DNA from: Bacillota bacterium
GTDB taxonomy: Bacteria; Bacillota; Clostridia; Peptostreptococcales; Anaerovoracaceae
Direction: 5' to 3'
NCBI GenBank assembly: GCA_016287035.1
Contig: JAEEVI010000225.1
Span: 1-9,559, forward strand
Length of the DNA stretch: 9,559 nt
A program made the position numbers and the translations under genes. The stretch's first letter is position 1. The number at the start of each line of letters is the position of its first letter. This document shows positions 6,765 to 9,559 of the stretch, in pieces. The notes below the pieces were generated by a model. That model saw only the letters and a program-made list of their open reading frames with translations, was not told the origin of the DNA and made no database searches.

Positions 6765-6796
6765 ACGAAAACGCCCGGCGCTGATGCGCCGGGCGT
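6765..6796 (-). terminator. Rho-independent terminator of the CitE-like gene
   Basis: A perfect 11-bp GC-rich stem (6771-6781 with 6786-6796) has a TGAT loop as read on the plus strand. On the minus strand the hairpin is followed by a short T-run (GCGTTTTCGTT). It lies 24 bases past the stop codon of the CitE-like gene. There is no T-tract on the plus-strand side, so it would not work as a classical terminator for the HD-domain gene. Confidence 0.85.
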
Positions 6797-6820
6797 AAGT
6801 CTTTCAGAAACCTAAACGGC

Positions 6821-7714
6821 TTATTTTGCCTTCTGAGCTTCCTTTGCTTCGATCTCTGCCTGTCTCGCGAGGATGTTGAGGCCGTCACGATATACGGGGA
6901 TGTCGATCATGGAGCCCTTCCAGCCTACGGAAGCGGAACCCTTCGCGATTCCTTCCTTCTCGAAGACTTCGGTGATCTCCTTTGCCCATTCGATGCGCTC
7001 CGGAGCCGGAGAGTATACCTTGTGAGCGACGGGGATCTGCTTGGGGTTGATGATCTGGCGTCCTTCGAAACCGAGCTGCGCGCCGCTGCGGCAGTTGTCT
7101 TCGAATGCCTGAACGTCCGCATAGTTGGGGAACGGAGCGTCTTCTGCTACGAGGCCGTAAGTACGGGCTGCAACGCCGATCTTAGCGCGGGCATATACCT
7201 GCTCGTCAGCCTTGTCAGTTCTGGTGACTCTCATGTCTCTGGTGTAGTCTACAGCGCCGAAGATGATGGCGACGAGACGGGAAGAACCGCCGGCAGCCTG
7301 ATCTACGGAGAATACGCCGAGAGCAGTCTCGATGAGGATAGCCATCTTGATCTTGCCTACGGGGAGACCTCTCAGCTTTTCGAGTCTGGTGATCTCGTCG
7401 TCGAGGCGGCGAACGTCCGCGAGGCCGCTGCACTTAGGAAGCGTAACGCCGTCGAGGCCTTCCATTACAGCCGCGTCCAGGTCTGCGAGAGTGAGGTCGG
7501 TATCCCATGCGTTTACACGGACCCAAGCTTCAGAACCGCACTGGTTGAGGGTGGGGATGTACTTCTTTACCAGCTCGCGAGCGTGCTCCTTCTCTGCGGG
7601 GGGCACGGAGTCTTCCATGTCCAGAGTGATGCAGTCCGCGCCGAGGGTCATCGACTTCTCGATGAAGTGCTCGTTGTTTGCGGGCAGGTATAAGTCTGAT
7701 CTTCTTACAGCCAT
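6821..7714 (-). CDS. CitE-like HpcH/HpaI aldolase/citrate lyase family protein (CoA-ester lyase type)
   Basis: A 297-residue TIM-barrel enzyme of the CitE/malyl-CoA lyase family, which cleaves or forms C-C bonds of CoA thioesters such as citryl-, malyl- or citramalyl-CoA with Mg. Visible motifs: RSDLYLPANNEHF (5-17), LDMEDSVPPAEKEHAR (31-46), the binding arginine in WVRVN (R66), E129 in ILIET and D156 in FGAVDYTRD (the Mg ligands), and GRQIINPKQI (218-227). No citrate lyase alpha (CitF) or acyl-carrier (CitD) gene is adjacent, and the gene has its own terminator, so it is probably monocistronic and not part of a citrate lyase complex; the exact substrate is unknown. Its codons differ from its neighbours: Ile is read by ATC with no ATA noticed, Arg by CGT/CGC/AGA rather than AGG, and GTA and GCT are common. 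A perfect AAGGAGG precedes the start. Together these suggest high expression. Confidence 0.87.
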   Translation of the reverse strand: MAVRRSDLYLPANNEHFIEKSMTLGADCITLDMEDSVPPAEKEHARELVKKYIPTLNQCGSEAWVRVNAWDTDLTLADLDAAVMEGLDGVTLPKCSGLADVRRLDDEITRLEKLRGLPVGKIKMAILIETALGVFSVDQAAGGSSRLVAIIFGAVDYTRDMRVTRTDKADEQVYARAKIGVAARTYGLVAEDAPFPNYADVQAFEDNCRSGAQLGFEGRQIINPKQIPVAHKVYSPAPERIEWAKEITEVFEKEGIAKGSASVGWKGSMIDIPVYRDGLNILARQAEIEAKEAQKAK

Positions 7715-7723
7715 TTTTAGTTT

Positions 7724-7730
7724 CCTCCTT
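7724..7730 (-). promoter_or_regulatory. Strong Shine-Dalgarno of the CitE-like gene
   Basis: On the minus strand AAGGAGG lies 9 bases before ATG 7714, a perfect anti-16S match at good spacing. It fixes the start codon and is the strongest ribosome binding site in the minus-strand genes of this window. Confidence 0.88.
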
Positions 7731-7741
7731 GAAATATCTTT

Positions 7742-7764
7742 ATTCGTATACGAATGGCTATTCG
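7742..7764. promoter_or_regulatory. Three evenly spaced inverted half-sites upstream of the CitE-like gene
   Basis: The plus strand reads ATTCG-TATA-CGAAT-GGCT-ATTCG. The first two half-sites make a perfect 14-bp palindrome (7742-7755); the third (7760-7764) makes a second inverted repeat with the middle one, again with a 4-base spacer. The element starts 11 bases upstream of the Shine-Dalgarno on the minus strand. It could be a repressor operator. If transcribed, it could instead form one of two mutually exclusive 5-bp hairpins at the mRNA 5' end. No known motif is claimed. Confidence 0.5.
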
Positions 7765-7778
7765 CCTTGCTGTACTAT

Positions 7779-7801
7779 GTTAACAGATTTTCGTTGTTAA
7801 C
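7779..7801. repeat. Inverted repeat GTTAACA-N9-TGTTAAC across the MATE stop codon
   Basis: Seven-base arms at 7779-7785 and 7795-7801 are perfect complements separated by 9 bases; each contains the palindrome GTTAAC. The right arm covers the MATE stop codon (7797-7799). On the minus strand the arm also gives TTAACA, a possible -35, with a weak TAGTAC 17 bp further that could serve the CitE-like gene. There is no T-tract, so it does not look like a terminator. It may be a regulator site. Confidence 0.4.
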
Positions 7802-9170
7802 TCAACATTTTCTTCAATTCTGACGCGGCGAGCGGCACGCAGAGCAGCGCGGCGAGCGCGTCGGCGATCGCCTGCGTTATCTCGACGCCGAAAAGTCCAA
7901 AGACGCTCGGCAGGATCAGTATGAGCGGAATGAAGAATATACCGCTTCTGGCGGACGACGTCACGGACGCCTTCGCTCCGCGGCCGATGCACTGCAGCAT
8001 CATGTTCGTTATGACTATGACGGACGAGAGCGGCAGAGCCATCGCCTGAAAGCGCAGCGCGCGGGCGCCGACGGCAATGACGGCGGGATCGTCCCTGAAG
8101 AAGCCGATTATCCGCGGCGCGAAAGCGAGGCACAGCAGGGCCATTATCGAAAGGAACAGCGCCGAGTACTTTACGCAGAAGGAAAAGCCCTCGCGGACGC
8201 GGTCGTACTTCTTCGCGCCGTAGTTGAACGAGCAGACGGGCTGGTAGCCCTGGCCGAAGCCGATCATTGCGCTCGAGACGAACATCATCGTCCTCGTAGT
8301 GACGCTCATCCCGGCGATCGCCGCGTCGCCGTAAAGACCGGCGGCCCTGTTCAGCAGTATCGTCGCGACCGCCGCCAGTCCCTGGCGGAACAGCGCCGCT
8401 ATGCCGCCGTTGATGATGTTTTTTACGTAGTAGAGGTTGATCCTCACGTTGCGGGGATCGAAGCGTATGTTCGCGCCGCGCAGAGTGCCGGCGTAGAGCA
8501 CGAGAAAGCTTATGGCCTGTCCGCTTATCGTCGCCAGCGCGGCGCCAGAGACGCCGAGCCCGAAACCGAAGATCAGCAGCGGATCGAAGCCGATGTTCAG
8601 GACAGCTCCGCACATGAGGCCGACCATAGCGTAGGACGCGCTGCCCTGATACCGCAGCTGGTTGTTGAGCACGAACTGGCCCATCGTGAACGGCGCGCCT
8701 ATCACGATCACGCGCAGGTAGTCCATCGTCTCCGTTATCGTGTTCTCGGACGCGCCGAGAAAGATCGCTATAGGGGCGATGAAGAAGTGGATTATCACCG
8801 CGAACGTTATGCCTGTGAGGATCGCGAGCACGAGGCCGGTCGAAGCCATCTGCTCCGCCTCCTCCCTGTTCCCCGCGCCGAGCTTTCTGGACAGGAAGTT
8901 TCCGGAGCCCTGCCCGAAGACGAACCCGAAGGCCTGTATCAGCGCCATGACTGAGAACGACAGTCCTACCGCCGCGGTCGCCTCCGTGGAGATCTTTCCG
9001 ACGAAGAAGGTGTCGGCGGCGTTGTAGAGAGCCGTCACGAGCATGCTTATTATCGTCGGCACGGCGAGGCGCATTATGAGCCTCGGCACGGGCGTCTCCG
9101 TGAGATCGCGGTAGCGCGCCTGGGCGGCCTCCGACATGCCCGGTCTTGTTTTTCCTGCGTCGCTTCGCAT
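7797..9170 (-). CDS. MATE-family multidrug/toxin efflux transporter
   Basis: A 457-residue membrane protein of normal family length with two pseudo-symmetric halves of six helices each. The N-terminal signature PRLIMRLAVPTIISMLVTALYNAADTFFVGKI is clear (in pieces: RLAVPTIISML at about 34-44 and ADTFFVG at about 52-58), followed by AVGLSFSVMALIQAFGFVFGQGSGNFLSRKLGA. The second half begins near residue 230 and contains FGQGYQPVCSFNYGA, a usual MATE segment. Family members export cationic compounds, drugs or metabolites using Na+ or H+ gradients; the substrate is unknown. I used ATG 9170, which has only a weak AGG nearby; ATG 9137 (MSEAAQARYRDL) is a plausible alternative because many homologues start close to that point, but it also lacks a good ribosome site. 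The gene has its own promoter, is divergent from hslO, and lies 82 bp upstream of the CitE-like gene on the same strand. Confidence 0.93.
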   Translation of the reverse strand: MRSDAGKTRPGMSEAAQARYRDLTETPVPRLIMRLAVPTIISMLVTALYNAADTFFVGKISTEATAAVGLSFSVMALIQAFGFVFGQGSGNFLSRKLGAGNREEAEQMASTGLVLAILTGITFAVIIHFFIAPIAIFLGASENTITETMDYLRVIVIGAPFTMGQFVLNNQLRYQGSASYAMVGLMCGAVLNIGFDPLLIFGFGLGVSGAALATISGQAISFLVLYAGTLRGANIRFDPRNVRINLYYVKNIINGGIAALFRQGLAAVATILLNRAAGLYGDAAIAGMSVTTRTMMFVSSAMIGFGQGYQPVCSFNYGAKKYDRVREGFSFCVKYSALFLSIMALLCLAFAPRIIGFFRDDPAVIAVGARALRFQAMALPLSSVIVITNMMLQCIGRGAKASVTSSARSGIFFIPLILILPSVFGLFGVEITQAIADALAALLCVPLAASELKKMLS

Positions 9171-9225
9171 AGGCCTGCGGATGATAACTCTTTCTGCAAA
9201 AAATAGTAAAGGCGGTCAATAAATT

Positions 9226-9254
9226 ATTATACCCCTTTTGCGGAAAAATGACAG
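9226..9254 (-). promoter_or_regulatory. Sigma-70-type promoter of the MATE gene
   Basis: On the minus strand CTGTCA (9254-9249, four of six matches to TTGACA), an exact 17-bp spacer and a perfect TATAAT (9231-9226) form a good housekeeping promoter. Initiation is expected near 9219, leaving a leader of about 49 bases before ATG 9170. Confidence 0.7.
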
Positions 9255-9257
9255 CGC

Positions 9258-9303
9258 CGGCCGCGGCCGTTCCCGGCGGCGCGTCTTCCGCGGCGGCCGC
9301 CGG
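9258..9303. repeat. GC-palindrome block between the MATE and hslO promoters
   Basis: A perfect 12-bp palindrome, CGGCCGCGGCCG (9258-9269), is followed by an 8-bp inverted repeat, CCGGCGGC (9273-9280) with GCCGCCGG (9296-9303), around a 15-base centre that itself can pair GCG with CGC. The block is almost pure G+C inside an otherwise AT-rich intergenic region and lies upstream of both predicted start sites, so it is probably not transcribed from either. The role is unknown: a DNA-bound regulator site, an insulator-like barrier, or a remnant repeat are options. Confidence 0.5.
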
Positions 9304-9339
9304 CATTTTCCCGGCGTATTATTATTTCGCGCGAAGATG

Positions 9340-9348
9340 TGGTACAAT
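9340..9348 (+). promoter_or_regulatory. Extended -10 promoter of hslO
   Basis: TGGTACAAT is an extended -10 (TGn plus TACAAT, five of six matches). No strong -35 is seen 17 bp upstream (TATTAT). Normal spacing from the box puts the first transcribed base at about 9355, one base before the hslO ATG, so the mRNA would have essentially no leader. Confidence 0.6.
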
Positions 9349-9355
9349 AAAATGT

Positions 9356-9559
9356 ATGAATACGGTCATAGCAGTAGACAAGAGCGGTTCCTACCGCGTA
9401 TATCTCGCGATAACGACAGAGGTCGTGCGCGAGGCGAGACAGATACATCACACGAGCAACCTCGCGACGGCGGCGCTCGGGCGCACGCTCACGGCGGCGG
9501 GGCTCATGGGCCTGATGCTCAAGGGCGACGGCGACAAGCTCTCGCTCATATTCAAGGGC
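9356..9559 (+). CDS. hslO: Hsp33 redox-regulated chaperone (3' end missing)
   Basis: The first 68 residues of Hsp33, cut by the window end. Hsp33 is a cytosolic holdase chaperone switched on by oxidation and heat through a C-terminal zinc-binding cysteine cluster, which lies beyond the window. The N-terminal domain is clear: ITTEVVREARQIHHTSNLA (residues 19-37) followed by TAALGRTLTAAGLMGLMLKG (38-57) and DKLSLIFKG (60-68), all strongly conserved in the family. The start fits the family: a short strand of the type AVDKSGSYRVYLAITTE precedes the helix. There is no Shine-Dalgarno, and the predicted transcription start lies about one base before the ATG, so leaderless translation is likely. A second ATG four bases upstream (9352) is in another frame. 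The gene is divergent from the MATE gene. Confidence 0.92.
   Translation, partial: MNTVIAVDKSGSYRVYLAITTEVVREARQIHHTSNLATAALGRTLTAAGLMGLMLKGDGDKLSLIFKG

Noticed and set aside
7022..7693. 223-codon plus-strand frame antisense to the CitE-like gene
   Set aside because: There is no motif and no ribosome site, and the CitE-like frame on the other strand has full active-site motifs and a perfect Shine-Dalgarno.
7780..9306. 508-codon open frame on the minus strand in a shifted frame over the MATE gene
   Set aside because: The MATE frame on the same strand has clear family motifs and hydrophobic helices. The shifted frame is Arg-rich, low in hydrophobic residues and starts inside the GC-palindrome block.
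9273..9310. GC hairpin followed by ATTTTC as a plus-strand terminator
   Set aside because: No plus-strand gene lies upstream between the MATE gene and hslO, and the T-tract is short, so a terminator role is not supported.
9352..9559. Alternative frame from ATG 9352, open to the window end
   Set aside because: Its composition is Arg, Gly, Ala and His rich with no family match, while the frame from 9356 is clearly Hsp33. The predicted transcript start lies after 9352.
1..9559. CRISPR arrays, tRNAs, rRNAs, insertion sequences, phage genes, toxin-antitoxin pairs
   Set aside because: I looked for regularly repeated units, cloverleaf arms, transposase or integrase motifs and small paired genes, and saw none that hold up.

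Overview
The window looks like chromosomal sequence from an anaerobic, GC-rich Bacillota (Clostridia) bacterium. This is inferred from gene content (clostridial-type MATE pump, FliB-type cysteine-cluster protein, long AlaX, RNase HI with an extra C-terminal segment, Hsp33). It is also inferred from a GC-rich genome that still uses ATA (Ile) and AGG (Arg) freely and has AT-rich promoters with TATAAT or TGnTAnAAT boxes. No taxonomic marker is present, so this placement is tentative. I see no transposon, phage, CRISPR, tRNA or rRNA.

Layout. (1) 1-1926, plus strand: the 3' part of a processive family-2 glycosyltransferase, then a fumarylacetoacetate-hydrolase (FAH) family enzyme 24 bp downstream, closed by a strong, probably bidirectional terminator. 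(2) 1990-2886, minus strand: a DMT/EamA transporter converging on that terminator. (3) 2887-2927: a 41-bp divergent promoter region with face-to-face -10 boxes. (4) 2928-6708, plus strand: a compact five-gene run of hot-dog thioesterase, FliB-like cysteine-cluster protein, AlaX alanyl-tRNA editing protein, RNase HI and HD-domain hydrolase. Gaps are 31 bp or less and there are two overlaps, so it is probably one operon. (5) 6821-7714, minus strand: a HpcH/HpaI-CitE-like lyase with its own terminator, perfect Shine-Dalgarno, symmetric elements upstream and codon use unlike its neighbours, which suggests high expression. (6) 7797-9170, minus strand: a MATE efflux protein with a good sigma-70-type promoter. 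(7) 9171-9355: a divergent intergenic region with a block of GC palindromes between two AT-rich promoters. (8) 9356-9559, plus strand: the 5' end of hslO (Hsp33), apparently leaderless.

The genes do not form one obvious pathway. The five-gene operon mixes translation quality control (AlaX), nucleic-acid maintenance (RNase HI), a metal-dependent hydrolase, a thioesterase and a possible protein methylase, as is common for housekeeping clusters in such genomes. I found no convincing new multi-gene system. The points most worth a second look are the leaderless-type starts (hslO and the DMT transporter), the three evenly spaced half-sites before the CitE-like gene, the codon bias of that gene, the insertion in RNase HI, and the missing lid His/Glu pair in the FAH-family enzyme.
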